Assembly (NCBI RefSeq): GCF_042652645.1
Contig: NZ_JBHSGU010000001.1
Location: forward strand, 124,001 to 188,000
Origin: Glaciecola siphonariae
GTDB taxonomy: Bacteria; Pseudomonadota; Gammaproteobacteria; Enterobacterales; Alteromonadaceae
Length of the DNA stretch: 64,000 nt
Direction of reading: 5' to 3'
The notes under the pieces were generated by a model that saw only the letters and a program-made list of their open reading frames with translations, searched no databases and was not told where the DNA came from. Both the position numbers and the translations under genes were made by a program. Below are positions 51,496 through 60,563 of this stretch, piece by piece (positions within the stretch are counted from its first letter, which is position 1; the number at the start of each line of letters is the position of its first letter).

Positions 51496-54270
51496 CTAAA
51501 CAGGCTTTGCGCCCTGAGGCTCCGACTTCTCACTCGTTGCAGCGATACGACGAGACGCGTCCGACAATACGCCCATAATTTCTGGTTGGCGCAAAGGCTT
51601 AGTCAAAATGTAGTCGAAATCCGCAGCCGCATCGCTTCTATTAATATCATACTCGCTGTTTGCGCTAATGCTTACAATAGTGCACTGCGCTTCGCCCTGC
51701 TGTGCAAGAAGCTCTCTTATACGCTTGCTAGCCTCAAATCCGTCCATTTCAGGCATAACAATGTCCATAAAAATAATGTCTACATGATGGGTTTTTACCA
51801 TGTCTATTGCTTGTCTGCCCGATTCAGCCACCAAAATATTAGCCTTTGTTGGCATTAGCATATGGCTTAAAATTTCATGATTAATCTCGTTGTCGTCGAC
51901 CACCAGTATGGTTTTACCGACCATTTGTGCCAATCCGCTTTGATTAAACTCATAGCCTTGGGCGCTTCTAAAATCGAGCACATCAATGGGCAATGATACA
52001 AAAAAGCTGCTGCCCACATTAAGCTGCGACTCCAGCGTTAAAGCGCCCTTCATTAAGCTCAGCAGTTGGCTCGATATGGTTAAGCCCAGGCCGGTGCCTT
52101 CAATTTGGCTTACATGGTTTGAGCTTGTTTGCACAAAGCGCTGAAATATCTGCACTTGGCGCTCAGGTGCAATTCCAGCGCCGGTGTCTCGTACTTCTAC
52201 TTTTAACCTTGGCCGGCTCACCGCCTTTGACTCACTGATATTGGTAAGGCTCACGATTACATCTACATCGCCTAAGTCGGTAAATTTAATGGCATTGTCA
52301 ATAAGATGCTGTAACACCTGTTTAATACGTGTGCTGTCTGCCGACACCCATACCTTCGCCTCAGGATTTAACAGCAACTGTAGCTTAATGCCCTTTTCCA
52401 CTGCCGCAGCTTGATAAAACGCCACGGTCGAAATCAGCAGCTCTTCTAAATCAAATGGATGTTTCGCAATTTGCAGCTTATTACTTTCAATTTTAGACAA
52501 ATCTAAAATATCGTTGAGAATGCGCAGTAGCCCGGTGGCCGACTTTTTAATAATGCCTGCGTATTTAGACTGAAACGCATTTAAATTACTCTGGCCGAGT
52601 AGGTCAGCGGCGCCAATCACACCATTCATGGGCGTCCGTATTTCATGGCTCATACCCGCTAAAAATTCGGTCTTTGCTCGGGTGGCCGACTCGGCGGCCT
52701 TGCGTTCAGTTTCTAGCATGCTGCGATACTCTATTTGCGTGGTAACGTCTCTCAGTGTGCCAAGTAGGCGGTCGGGTAAGTCTTTATCGTCTAAAATAAC
52801 TTGTGCATGCAGGCTTAAATACCGCACATCTCCTGAAGACGACATAACGCGATACTGTATATCAACCTCGGCTTGCTTGCGGCCAATGGCGTGAACAAGG
52901 GTGCGTTCTAGCTCGCCTCTGTCATCATCGTGAACAAGGGTTAACCACGTATCAAAATTATACGAGGCACTCGTGGAGGCGAGCTGATGGTGCTCATACA
53001 TCCAACGATTCCAATACATGGCTTTGCTGCCAAGCTCATACTCCCAAATTCCTAAACTCGCTGCAGATGTGGCCAGTTCAAAGCGTTCGTTTGTGGCCTG
53101 CAAACTTGCCTTGGAGGCTAATAGCTTGGCTTGATGTTTACTCAGCGCGCGGTTCCAGCGCAGCATCAGCAGCGCAACACTTACCAAAAACAGCACCAGC
53201 ACCACCAAACTAATATAAGTATTCGTAAACAGGCTAAATGCACTATCAGGCTTATTAATGACGCGACTATTGTTGGGCAAAAAGGTGCGAGATATGCCAA
53301 AAGCTTCGAGTGCTTTGTAGTTGTAAACATGTTCATAAATATTGCGGTTTTGCAAAATGAGATTGCGCCCGTTTAATACATTGATGCCTGCTAACGCCAC
53401 CTGCTCGGCCACTTTAGAGGCCGATACCACATAACCGCCCACTACCTTGCCGGTGATTAAGGTGTCCCAATGTACAAAAATAGGCACATCTGAGGTGTTT
53501 GAAATCTGCGTAACAATGTCTCTCGGATAAGCCGCGTTTTGCCCATACGACAACTGGAACGGCAGAATCACCACAACGCTGTTCTCCGGTAGGCGTTTAA
53601 TTTTGTTTTGCGCTTCGTAAATTGACGTAACCGGCATGTATTCAATATTGGCAGAGTATCGACGAGCGCCAATGTCTTCGCGTACTTTGTCTAAATCTTC
53701 TAATGTGTTACTGGCCAGCGCATGATGCATGATTGCGATGGTGCTTGGCGCTTTGGTGCGCACAATTGACTGAATTAATTGAGAATAGCTTGGCGCTACG
53801 TTAAACACTTTGCGCAGCGGGTCTTCTCGCAGCGCGTTAGTTTGATCCCAGCGCATAATCACTTTAGGGGTTTTGGGTAAAAGCGAAAATGCATGCCCCT
53901 CAAAATTGGCATTGCCGTTTCCGTCTATCACCGCAAAGTCAAAATGGGTTTTGTTGTATTTAAGCTTTAGCTGAGCAAACTTTGCATCAAGATAATCAGG
54001 ATGACTAAAGTTAATCGAATCAACATATTCGTTATACACTTTTGCGTTTGGATAACGCGCTTTGAGATTGTCGCTAAACGACGCTTTAAACTTCTGATTC
54101 CAAGGCAGTTCGCCGTTTTCGTTAGTGACCAATAAAATGGTAGGCGAGATTGAAAATTCAGAATAGGCATTTTGCGCGTTGAGCGAACAGCTGAACAATA
54201 AGGTCCATGCAAGCACCGCGCATAACACTGGGGCATAACAACAAGATACAGCCTTATTTTTAAGCATCAT
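51496..54270 (-). CDS. Hybrid sensor histidine kinase with periplasmic binding-protein-like sensor (paralog 1)
   Basis: A 924-residue inner-membrane kinase. Signal/helix (about 10-30), a periplasmic region (about 35-330) that looks like an ABC substrate-binding fold (VPIFVHWDTLITGKVVGGYV), a transmembrane helix (about 350-370), a PAS domain (about 395-510), HisKA with phospho-acceptor H542 in HEIRTPMNG, HATPase_c (about 655-775), and a C-terminal receiver with D836 in MDIVMPEMDG. The start at 54270 is preceded by AAGGAG and overlaps the stop of the upstream kinase (ATGA); an upstream GTG is less likely. It is a paralog of that kinase. The separate output regulator is not evident. Confidence 0.9.
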   Translation of the reverse strand: MMLKNKAVSCCYAPVLCAVLAWTLLFSCSLNAQNAYSEFSISPTILLVTNENGELPWNQKFKASFSDNLKARYPNAKVYNEYVDSINFSHPDYLDAKFAQLKLKYNKTHFDFAVIDGNGNANFEGHAFSLLPKTPKVIMRWDQTNALREDPLRKVFNVAPSYSQLIQSIVRTKAPSTIAIMHHALASNTLEDLDKVREDIGARRYSANIEYMPVTSIYEAQNKIKRLPENSVVVILPFQLSYGQNAAYPRDIVTQISNTSDVPIFVHWDTLITGKVVGGYVVSASKVAEQVALAGINVLNGRNLILQNRNIYEHVYNYKALEAFGISRTFLPNNSRVINKPDSAFSLFTNTYISLVVLVLFLVSVALLMLRWNRALSKHQAKLLASKASLQATNERFELATSAASLGIWEYELGSKAMYWNRWMYEHHQLASTSASYNFDTWLTLVHDDDRGELERTLVHAIGRKQAEVDIQYRVMSSSGDVRYLSLHAQVILDDKDLPDRLLGTLRDVTTQIEYRSMLETERKAAESATRAKTEFLAGMSHEIRTPMNGVIGAADLLGQSNLNAFQSKYAGIIKKSATGLLRILNDILDLSKIESNKLQIAKHPFDLEELLISTVAFYQAAAVEKGIKLQLLLNPEAKVWVSADSTRIKQVLQHLIDNAIKFTDLGDVDVIVSLTNISESKAVSRPRLKVEVRDTGAGIAPERQVQIFQRFVQTSSNHVSQIEGTGLGLTISSQLLSLMKGALTLESQLNVGSSFFVSLPIDVLDFRSAQGYEFNQSGLAQMVGKTILVVDDNEINHEILSHMLMPTKANILVAESGRQAIDMVKTHHVDIIFMDIVMPEMDGFEASKRIRELLAQQGEAQCTIVSISANSEYDINRSDAAADFDYILTKPLRQPEIMGVLSDASRRIAATSEKSEPQGAKPV

Positions 54271-57107
54271 GCCGTACACTCCTTTTCAAGCAAATATTTG
54301 CTCAGGCATGTGTATAGGGCTTGGCGGTTGATGGGCTTGGTTAAATAGTCGTTCATGCCTACCGCTAGGCACTTCTCTTTGTCGCCTTTAAGGGCATGAG
54401 CCGTTAAAGCCACAATGAGCGATGGCTCTAACCCTTGCAGCCTCTCTTTTTTGCGAATGGCGAGAGTCGTCTCGTAGCCGTCCATTTCTGGCATTAAAAT
54501 ATCCATTAAAATAATGTCAAAACTGTGTTTTTCGAGGACCTCTAAGGCATACAAACCATTGCTGGCAAAAATGTACTGTGCGCCGGTGTCTTTAAGCATT
54601 TGGCCCACAATTTCTTGATTAATTTCAATATCGTCAACCACTAAAATACGCTTTGACCCAAAGTCAGGCGTCGCAGTCTGTTCTTTATCAACGGGCTTGT
54701 GCTCTTCGTTAATCAGCGCTACCTTAGGTAAGGTCAATAAAAAGGCGCTTCCCTCACCGAGTTTGCTCTTTACGCTTATATCACCGTTCATTAGCTTGGC
54801 TAATTTTTTGGAAATACTCAAACCAAGTCCGGTGCCGCCGAACTTTCGAACCGTCGACACATCGTCTTGCTCAAAGCTTTTAAATATACGCGACTGACCT
54901 TCTTCACTTATGCCAACACCGGTATCTTTTACTTCAATGGTAAGCTGCCCTTCTTGGCTTGAATTAGGCACGTTAAAGGCAAAATCTACCTCAATCTGGA
55001 TATAACCCTCTTCGGTAAACTTCACAGCATTACCCACAAGATTAAATAACACCTGCTTCAAACGCTGTTGGTCGAGCAGTAAATTACTCGGCACATGCTG
55101 AGGAAAGAGAATCTTGAGCTTTAACTGTTTTCGTTTTATTTCTAAAGCAAAACTCGACATAACCTGCTGAACAACTTTGCGCAGTTCAGTGGCTTGCTCG
55201 TTGATATTCAGCTCACCATGCTCAATCTTAGATAAGTCGAGTATATCGTCCAATATATATAGCAGCCCTGTTGCCGACGACTTGATCATATTGGTGTAGG
55301 TGCTTTGCTTTGGGTTTAATTCTGAGCGCGACAAAATGTCGGCCGCACCTAATACGCCGTTTAGCGGGGTGCGAATTTCGTGACTCATATTGGCTAAAAA
55401 GGCAGTTTTTGCGGCTCTAGCGCTATTTGCTCTGTCATGCTCTTCGCGCAGATGCTTTTCGTTTTCAATCTCATCCGACACATCCATAACCGTGCCAACG
55501 AGCCTCTCCAACTCATTTTGCTCATTAAAAATACGCTCACCGCGAATGCGGTGATAACGAGTATTCATTTTAGGGTCAATGCATCGATAGTCGTGAACAA
55601 ACACCGGATTATCTGCATCATAGGATGCCAAAATTTGCATTACCGCGAGCTGGTCGTCTTTATGCAAAAAATTCATCCAGCCTTCCATTGAAAACGATTC
55701 GCCAAACTCTTCGATTCCATGGAGCTGATACATCACCGAATTCCATGCAAGACGGCCGTTTGAAAACACATATTCCCACACGCCAATATGTGCTGAATTC
55801 GTTGCCAACTCAGTTCTTTTGTTCAGTAATTGCAACTGATGCTGTGAGCGCAACTCTTTGCGTTTTTGTTTATTAAGTTTGCGATACCGCGATAAGTTCA
55901 GGTTTACCACCACCATTAATATCGCCACTACAATACCTACTGCAATGAGCTCTTGGTAAAACATCTCAAATATAGAGGGGGGCTGATTAAGTATGAGCGT
56001 ATCTGCTGGGAAATTCTTAGACGACATATTATTAATACGCATCGCGCTATGGTTTACCTGCCACTGGTAGCTATTGGTGGTATCGGCCAGTGTTTGCTGA
56101 CCAGCAAGAAGGGCCAAGGCATTACTTGCCAACTGCTGGCCAATTGATTCAGACGTGACTACGTAACCACCATAAATGTCATGGCTGATCATCGCACTGT
56201 ATGGCACAGCAATAGGCACCGGAATTAACTTAGCTAGCTGGTCGGCTACTTCTTTGGGGCTGAACACTACATCACGTATTTTTGCGGTAATGGGCGTAAT
56301 AAACACTAGAGATGTTGGGTCGAGGGCTCTAAGGACATCAATACTTTGGCCCAAGCTGGTAAATTCAACCAGCTCAATGTGTATCTTGGCGTCTTCTTGC
56401 GCCTCAAAAGCTTGTTTAAGCTTTATAAATGCCTCAGCGCGTGAGGCATCTACCAATATATAAATGTGTTTACGACCGCTATAATCTGCAATGGCGCTAA
56501 GCTGCATGTCGTAGTCGGGGGCTATGGAGTATGCAAATACATTTTGATAAGCGCCGCTAGGTGTTTCGTTGTCTCGCAAGAGCACTATTTTAGCTGCCGA
56601 TCTGGCGATGTTATTCGCGTAATCAAGCGAGTCTGCGAGGGTTTGGCTGTCAAAGATGATGAGGTCGAACACGGTGTCTCGATACTTTGCGCCAAGCACC
56701 TTTGCCGTACTCGCGATGTTTTCTGGTGAATCGAAGCGCTTAAAATCGAGGAATTCGTCGAACAGCGCTATTTTGTTAGTGGCGGCATTAGTGGCGGCAT
56801 TAGTGACAACATTAGAGGCGGCGTTTTCAGAGGCGCCGTTTTCAGAAACACTAAATAAATGCTTTGAAAAGCTCTGCATAATGGCTGTATCAAAGCTATT
56901 GTCGGCGCTTCCTGAAGACAAAAACAATACGCGAGTAGGCTCACCAGAGCCAGAAGCCGAACCACTGGTCGAATCTTGGGCATGAGAGAGGGACGTTACG
57001 CAAAAAGCAATTACACATGCAGAGATGACGTAAGCAGACATTACACTAACGCTTTGCATGATGAACATGTTTGTAACTAGTCTGACTAATCTGCTAATGC
57101 AGTCCAT
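54267..57107 (-). CDS. Hybrid sensor histidine kinase with periplasmic binding-protein-like sensor (paralog 2)
   Basis: A 946-residue kinase with the same order of domains as its downstream neighbour: signal/helix (about 15-43), periplasmic binding-protein-like region (about 55-350, including VPIAVPYSAMISHDIYGGYV), transmembrane helix (about 385-403), PAS (about 430-545), HisKA H576 in HEIRTPLNG, HATPase_c (about 690-805) and receiver D869 in MDILMPEMDG. The start is taken at the ATG 3 nt after the HD-GYP stop; Met codons at residues 14, 17 or 23 are alternatives since the signal begins there. It carries an Ala/Asn/Thr repeat tract. Coupled by ATGA to the next kinase. Confidence 0.9.
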   Translation of the reverse strand: MDCISRLVRLVTNMFIMQSVSVMSAYVISACVIAFCVTSLSHAQDSTSGSASGSGEPTRVLFLSSGSADNSFDTAIMQSFSKHLFSVSENGASENAASNVVTNAATNAATNKIALFDEFLDFKRFDSPENIASTAKVLGAKYRDTVFDLIIFDSQTLADSLDYANNIARSAAKIVLLRDNETPSGAYQNVFAYSIAPDYDMQLSAIADYSGRKHIYILVDASRAEAFIKLKQAFEAQEDAKIHIELVEFTSLGQSIDVLRALDPTSLVFITPITAKIRDVVFSPKEVADQLAKLIPVPIAVPYSAMISHDIYGGYVVTSESIGQQLASNALALLAGQQTLADTTNSYQWQVNHSAMRINNMSSKNFPADTLILNQPPSIFEMFYQELIAVGIVVAILMVVVNLNLSRYRKLNKQKRKELRSQHQLQLLNKRTELATNSAHIGVWEYVFSNGRLAWNSVMYQLHGIEEFGESFSMEGWMNFLHKDDQLAVMQILASYDADNPVFVHDYRCIDPKMNTRYHRIRGERIFNEQNELERLVGTVMDVSDEIENEKHLREEHDRANSARAAKTAFLANMSHEIRTPLNGVLGAADILSRSELNPKQSTYTNMIKSSATGLLYILDDILDLSKIEHGELNINEQATELRKVVQQVMSSFALEIKRKQLKLKILFPQHVPSNLLLDQQRLKQVLFNLVGNAVKFTEEGYIQIEVDFAFNVPNSSQEGQLTIEVKDTGVGISEEGQSRIFKSFEQDDVSTVRKFGGTGLGLSISKKLAKLMNGDISVKSKLGEGSAFLLTLPKVALINEEHKPVDKEQTATPDFGSKRILVVDDIEINQEIVGQMLKDTGAQYIFASNGLYALEVLEKHSFDIILMDILMPEMDGYETTLAIRKKERLQGLEPSLIVALTAHALKGDKEKCLAVGMNDYLTKPINRQALYTCLSKYLLEKECTA
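56776..56823. repeat. Four tandem 12-bp repeats inside a kinase gene
   Basis: TTAGTGGCGGCA occurs twice exactly (56776-56787, 56788-56799) and twice with changes (56800-56811, 56812-56823). In the protein this gives TNAATNAATN-type runs in the periplasmic sensor region. Being a multiple of three, copy changes would not break the frame. Confidence 0.8.
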
Positions 57108-57110
57108 GGG

Positions 57111-58544
57111 CTAAAAGGTCACTCGCTCGAGGTCGAGGCGATGATGCTCTGCAAGCGTTGGCTTCAAAATGGTGAGCTTGCTGTTTGTCTTTGATAAATC
57201 GAGATTAACCGGCTCAATGTAGTCGTTTGTGTCAATCGAATAAAACACCTTAAGCTTTGGTTTGAGTGCGTTACTTTCGTAGTTTTTAACCACCAGCGCA
57301 ATTTGCTGATTGCTCAATATAACCAAGCTCCCCACTGGGTATACACCAATGCATCGCACAAACTGCAGTGCCAATTTCAGGTCGTATCCATAGGCTTTAT
57401 TGGTGATAAGTTTGAGCGCTGCCGCGGGGCTCGATTTTTTTTGAAATGGGCGGTTTGTGGTCATCGCATCGTAGCAGTCAACAATGGCTAACATGCGCGC
57501 AAATTTATGGATATCTTCGCCCTGTAGTTGATTTGGATAACCACTGCCATCAAGTCTTTCGTGATGCTGCTCTATAGCGAGCACTAACTCGCTGTCTAAT
57601 TCGAGGGGTGCGAGTAAGTCTAAAGATTTTTGCACGTGCGACTGAATAATTTTCTGCTCGTTCGGACTCGGTACACCTTGTTTATGCAAAATTTCTTTGG
57701 GTACTTGCAGCATCCCAATATCGAAAAAGAATCCTAATAGCGCGAGGCGCTTACAATCGTATGCCGACATCCCCAAAAACTTCGCAAAATGACACAATAA
57801 AACCGACGTGTGCATAGCATGATTGCTCAAATACTCACCGTCATTACGTATCATACTCAGGCACAGCAATACCTCTGGGTCTTCCATCAAATTAGCGTGC
57901 AAATTAGACACAATGGTTTTTGATTCACTCAAATCTACCGGCGCTTTTTTCTCGATATTGAGTTTTAGCTTGTTATGCAATCGCTTACAGTCAATCACTA
58001 GCTGCTCAATTTTTTCGTGTTCGCGTTTGCTGTTGGCTTTATCGTTTAGTTTAGGCGGTGCTTGCTCTTTTTTAACCGATGGCGCTTGCTCGGCAGATGG
58101 TTTGTGTGCGGGTGTTGTCTGGGCGTGGCCTTTGCCCGCGTCATCAATGCTATCATCGGCCACTTCACCAGCACTGTGAAAGTCATCTAATTCAATGGTT
58201 TCAAAGTCGTCTTCTGGCACTAAAATGTCAGACAATAAAAGTTTAGGCGGTGGCGCGTGCAGATCAATCGCGGGCTTTTGTTCGACCTTGTCGTCATTAG
58301 CGGCTTCAAAGCGCTTAGCTAAATTTTGCGTGGTGACTTTGCCTGCCTTTGAGGGTTTTTCATCGGCCAGCTCAATTTTGACCGACTTTACGCCGCTTGC
58401 GATGAGCTGTTCAATTACGCCTTTATGACGAATTTTGCCCTTACTTTTCACCTCAAGCCTACCGGTTTGCTTGACGATGCTGTGCAAAACCATGCCCGGC
58501 TTTAAATGCTTTACAGAAAGGGTTTGAAGTTTAACTGCCGCCAT
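57111..58544 (-). CDS. Atypical HD-GYP domain protein (HD doublet altered)
   Basis: A 477-residue protein: DUF3391-like N-terminus (VKHLKPGMVLHSIVKQTGRL), a disordered Ala/Pro/Lys/Asp linker (about 65-180) and an HD-GYP domain (about 200-400). The GYP half is canonical (HHERLDGSGYP, H327-H328, with D356 in VDCYD) and H303 is present, but the HD doublet reads F274-D275 (LLGFFFDIGM), so the metal-binding His is missing, as is the usual Lys of GK (M278). HD-GYP proteins hydrolyse c-di-GMP; this one may be inactive or act as a sensor of it. The next gene, a hybrid kinase, starts 3 nt later. It heads the signalling operon. Confidence 0.87.
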   Translation of the reverse strand: MAAVKLQTLSVKHLKPGMVLHSIVKQTGRLEVKSKGKIRHKGVIEQLIASGVKSVKIELADEKPSKAGKVTTQNLAKRFEAANDDKVEQKPAIDLHAPPPKLLLSDILVPEDDFETIELDDFHSAGEVADDSIDDAGKGHAQTTPAHKPSAEQAPSVKKEQAPPKLNDKANSKREHEKIEQLVIDCKRLHNKLKLNIEKKAPVDLSESKTIVSNLHANLMEDPEVLLCLSMIRNDGEYLSNHAMHTSVLLCHFAKFLGMSAYDCKRLALLGFFFDIGMLQVPKEILHKQGVPSPNEQKIIQSHVQKSLDLLAPLELDSELVLAIEQHHERLDGSGYPNQLQGEDIHKFARMLAIVDCYDAMTTNRPFQKKSSPAAALKLITNKAYGYDLKLALQFVRCIGVYPVGSLVILSNQQIALVVKNYESNALKPKLKVFYSIDTNDYIEPVNLDLSKTNSKLTILKPTLAEHHRLDLERVTF

Positions 58545-58927
58545 AAAAATACAATCAAATATCCATAGTTGGTCTATCTCAATAGATTTGTATCGGCAAA
58601 GCAGATAAAAACTACACGGTAAAATGGTATAAAAAAACAGGTAAATCGGGGCTTAGAGAGGCTATTTAGCTCAAATTTATAGTTTATTTGGATGAATCGT
58701 AAAACTGAACTTAAATGGGATGCTAAGTGTGATGCTAGATGGGATGTGCTCGTACCTACAAATTGCTAACTTACCAATACCGGCGTGATGCCGAGTTTCA
58801 GGGCCTTGCTGGTTTTTGCTAGCGGCGCTGGCTCTTGAAGAAAGCTGCTCACACAAAAACGCCGAGACGAGCTCGGCGTTTGGTACAAACTAATTAACTA
58901 TCAACTTAGCAAAATGCTAATCTGCAA
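58545..58927. other. Intergenic region between the HD-GYP and delta-carbonic anhydrase genes
   Basis: About 380 nt with no gene. It contains the AT-rich promoter region of the HD-GYP/kinase operon, a short run of GATGCTA-type direct repeats (about 58719-58745) and, near 58870, the terminator of the carbonic anhydrase gene. Confidence 0.55.
58853..58880 (-). terminator. Terminator of the delta-carbonic anhydrase gene
   Basis: AACGCCGAG/CTCGGCGTT, a 9-bp stem with a 5-nt loop (58858-58880), followed on the minus strand by TTTTTGTG; about 48 nt after the stop codon. Confidence 0.85.
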
Positions 58928-59695
58928 TTAGTTAATAACTGAAAGCAAGCGCTTGTCGGTAACTAACTGACGAACACCATGACCTTCTTTTTCGTCAAAC
59001 TCATTGCTCTCACACCATTTAGCGATGCTGTTGATATCTAGTTTTGCGCACTGCGGACGTACCGACCAGCTTACCTGTAGCGGTGAACACACCTGCTCAG
59101 TATAAGAAGGGCCAGTAGTGGAGCCTAAAAACTCAACTGGAGCGCCTGTTGTCATAGGTAGCGCTTTTGGTTGATGGTAGCCATTCACCATGTTGCCATC
59201 GTAGTCCATGTCGTTGAAATCCATCGCGCTCGAATCATTTACCAATGTAAATACTTGGGTTTCTACGCGTAAGTCTGGGTTTGCACACTTGTCAGATAAA
59301 CAGCTTCCCAAGCCAGGACCCGGTGCTACGTCACACGAAGTGTGTACCCAGTGCATTTCAATAGTGTCACCTGGTTTTAAATCACCGCATACTTTACCTG
59401 CTGGCGCTTTTAGCTCTGCAGCAGTAAGGTTCTGACTCATGCCGCACATAAAGCCTGCATTACCAGGAGCGGGCACTGAAAAGTCTTTTGCCTTGTGCTC
59501 TGCATTTTTATGAAAGTGAATGTTGCACAAATTCATTTGTGTAGACGGTGGTGCCATAGAAAAAACAACTTTGTTTGTTCCTTCTCGCTGGTCAATATCG
59601 CGACCTGTCTGCGGACCGTAGCCTTCACAAACGTCAGCGGCGAATACTGCGGTACTCGCTAGTGTTAATAAACCACCCATCATAAGTTTTTTCAT
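58928..59695 (-). CDS. Exported delta-class carbonic anhydrase-like protein
   Basis: A 255-residue periplasmic or secreted protein: signal peptide MKKLMMGGLLTLASTAVFA, mature from about residue 20. The segment LCNIHFHKNAEHK (H60, H62) followed 50 residues later by EMHWVHTSC (H115, H118) matches the delta-class carbonic anhydrase family first known from diatoms and found in marine bacteria; His residues are the likely zinc ligands. Cys-rich (CGMSQ, VCGDL, SCLSDKC), suggesting disulfides. AAGGAAG precedes the ATG. With the cytoplasmic beta enzyme it would let the cell handle CO2/bicarbonate on both sides of the membrane. Confidence 0.85.
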   Translation of the reverse strand: MKKLMMGGLLTLASTAVFAADVCEGYGPQTGRDIDQREGTNKVVFSMAPPSTQMNLCNIHFHKNAEHKAKDFSVPAPGNAGFMCGMSQNLTAAELKAPAGKVCGDLKPGDTIEMHWVHTSCDVAPGPGLGSCLSDKCANPDLRVETQVFTLVNDSSAMDFNDMDYDGNMVNGYHQPKALPMTTGAPVEFLGSTTGPSYTEQVCSPLQVSWSVRPQCAKLDINSIAKWCESNEFDEKEGHGVRQLVTDKRLLSVIN

Positions 59696-60079
59696 GTACT
59701 GTCTTCCTTACCTAAATGTTAAAAATTCAACAGAGACAATCTGTGTTGAAATGATTACGCGAAATATAGGCGAAAGATTGGATAAATCTATAACATGAAA
59801 GCATAAAAATCGTGTTTAACCGTGTTTTTTGGAATATTGCACACGTGCGAGCTTGCTCCGCAAGATACATGTAAGAACGAAAATAATGCATATTTATTAA
59901 TAACTTAGATTTAAAACATCAGGCAAAGCTGAGCTTATGGCGCTAATTGTAAGATAATTTCGTGCATTATTGTCGGATAAAGCGATCCTCAAAATCACGC
60001 TTTATGACCCCTTATGTCACCGCATGTCTCATGAATATTCCTTTTAATAAAAACCAATTAGGAAACGTTTTGCGCGGCT

Positions 60080-60091
60080 TTGTGTACACAA
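60080..60091. promoter_or_regulatory. 12-bp palindrome TTGTGTACACAA
   Basis: A perfect dyad extended by nearly matching flanks (CT...GG). It lies about 385 nt from the divergent carbonic anhydrase start and 470 nt before the amidase, too far to assign to either. Possible regulator site only. Confidence 0.25.
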
Positions 60092-60227
60092 GGCGGTGCG
60101 TTTTAACCCTTGAATGAAAGATTCTGCGTGCTTTGGTTTGTGTGCTCTAGTTTAGTTCTTTATTTGGAGGCCTTGGTTTGGGTTCGTAACTAAAGGTTAT
60201 TTACTCAAGGTGCGTAACTCAAGGCTC

Positions 60228-60269
60228 TTTACTAGAATTTCTTTACTAAGATTTCTTTACTTTGAGATG
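60228..60269. repeat. Three degenerate 14-bp tandem repeats
   Basis: TTTACTAGAATTTC, TTTACTAAGATTTC and TTTACTTTGAGATG follow one another without gap. Looser TAACTCAAGG copies precede them. No coding frame. Confidence 0.6.
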
Positions 60270-60563
60270 CTTTGCTTGAGGGGACTTTGGTGAGAGAGGC
60301 CCTACTTTGAATGCTCGGCTTGCTTAAGGCGCATAAGTTGATTAATGTCATAGCATTAAGATGCACCATGGCGCTATGAAAGCACTACCGGTTATGCCTA
60401 TTGAATTATCGCAATTGATACCATTCGCCGCACTCGCTACATTGATTACAACTGAAAGAAGAGCCCAAACAGCGGTATTATTTATTGCGACAATTAAAGC
60501 AACAATAAAAGCATCAACATAACGACGACCACATCAACAATAAATACTTAAAAAGGAATACAT

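Larger units (their letters stand above)
59696..60563. other. Long intergenic region with palindrome and degenerate repeats
   Basis: About 870 nt without a convincing gene between two diverging transcripts. The left part is AT-rich promoter-like sequence for the carbonic anhydrase. It then holds a 12-bp palindrome and TTTACT-type repeats. A 48-codon open frame at 60376-60522 has no ribosome site and no recognisable product, so it is not called. Confidence 0.6.

Noticed and set aside
60376..60522. 48-codon ORF before the amidase
   Set aside because: No ribosome site, Ala/Thr/Ile-rich product with no recognisable feature.
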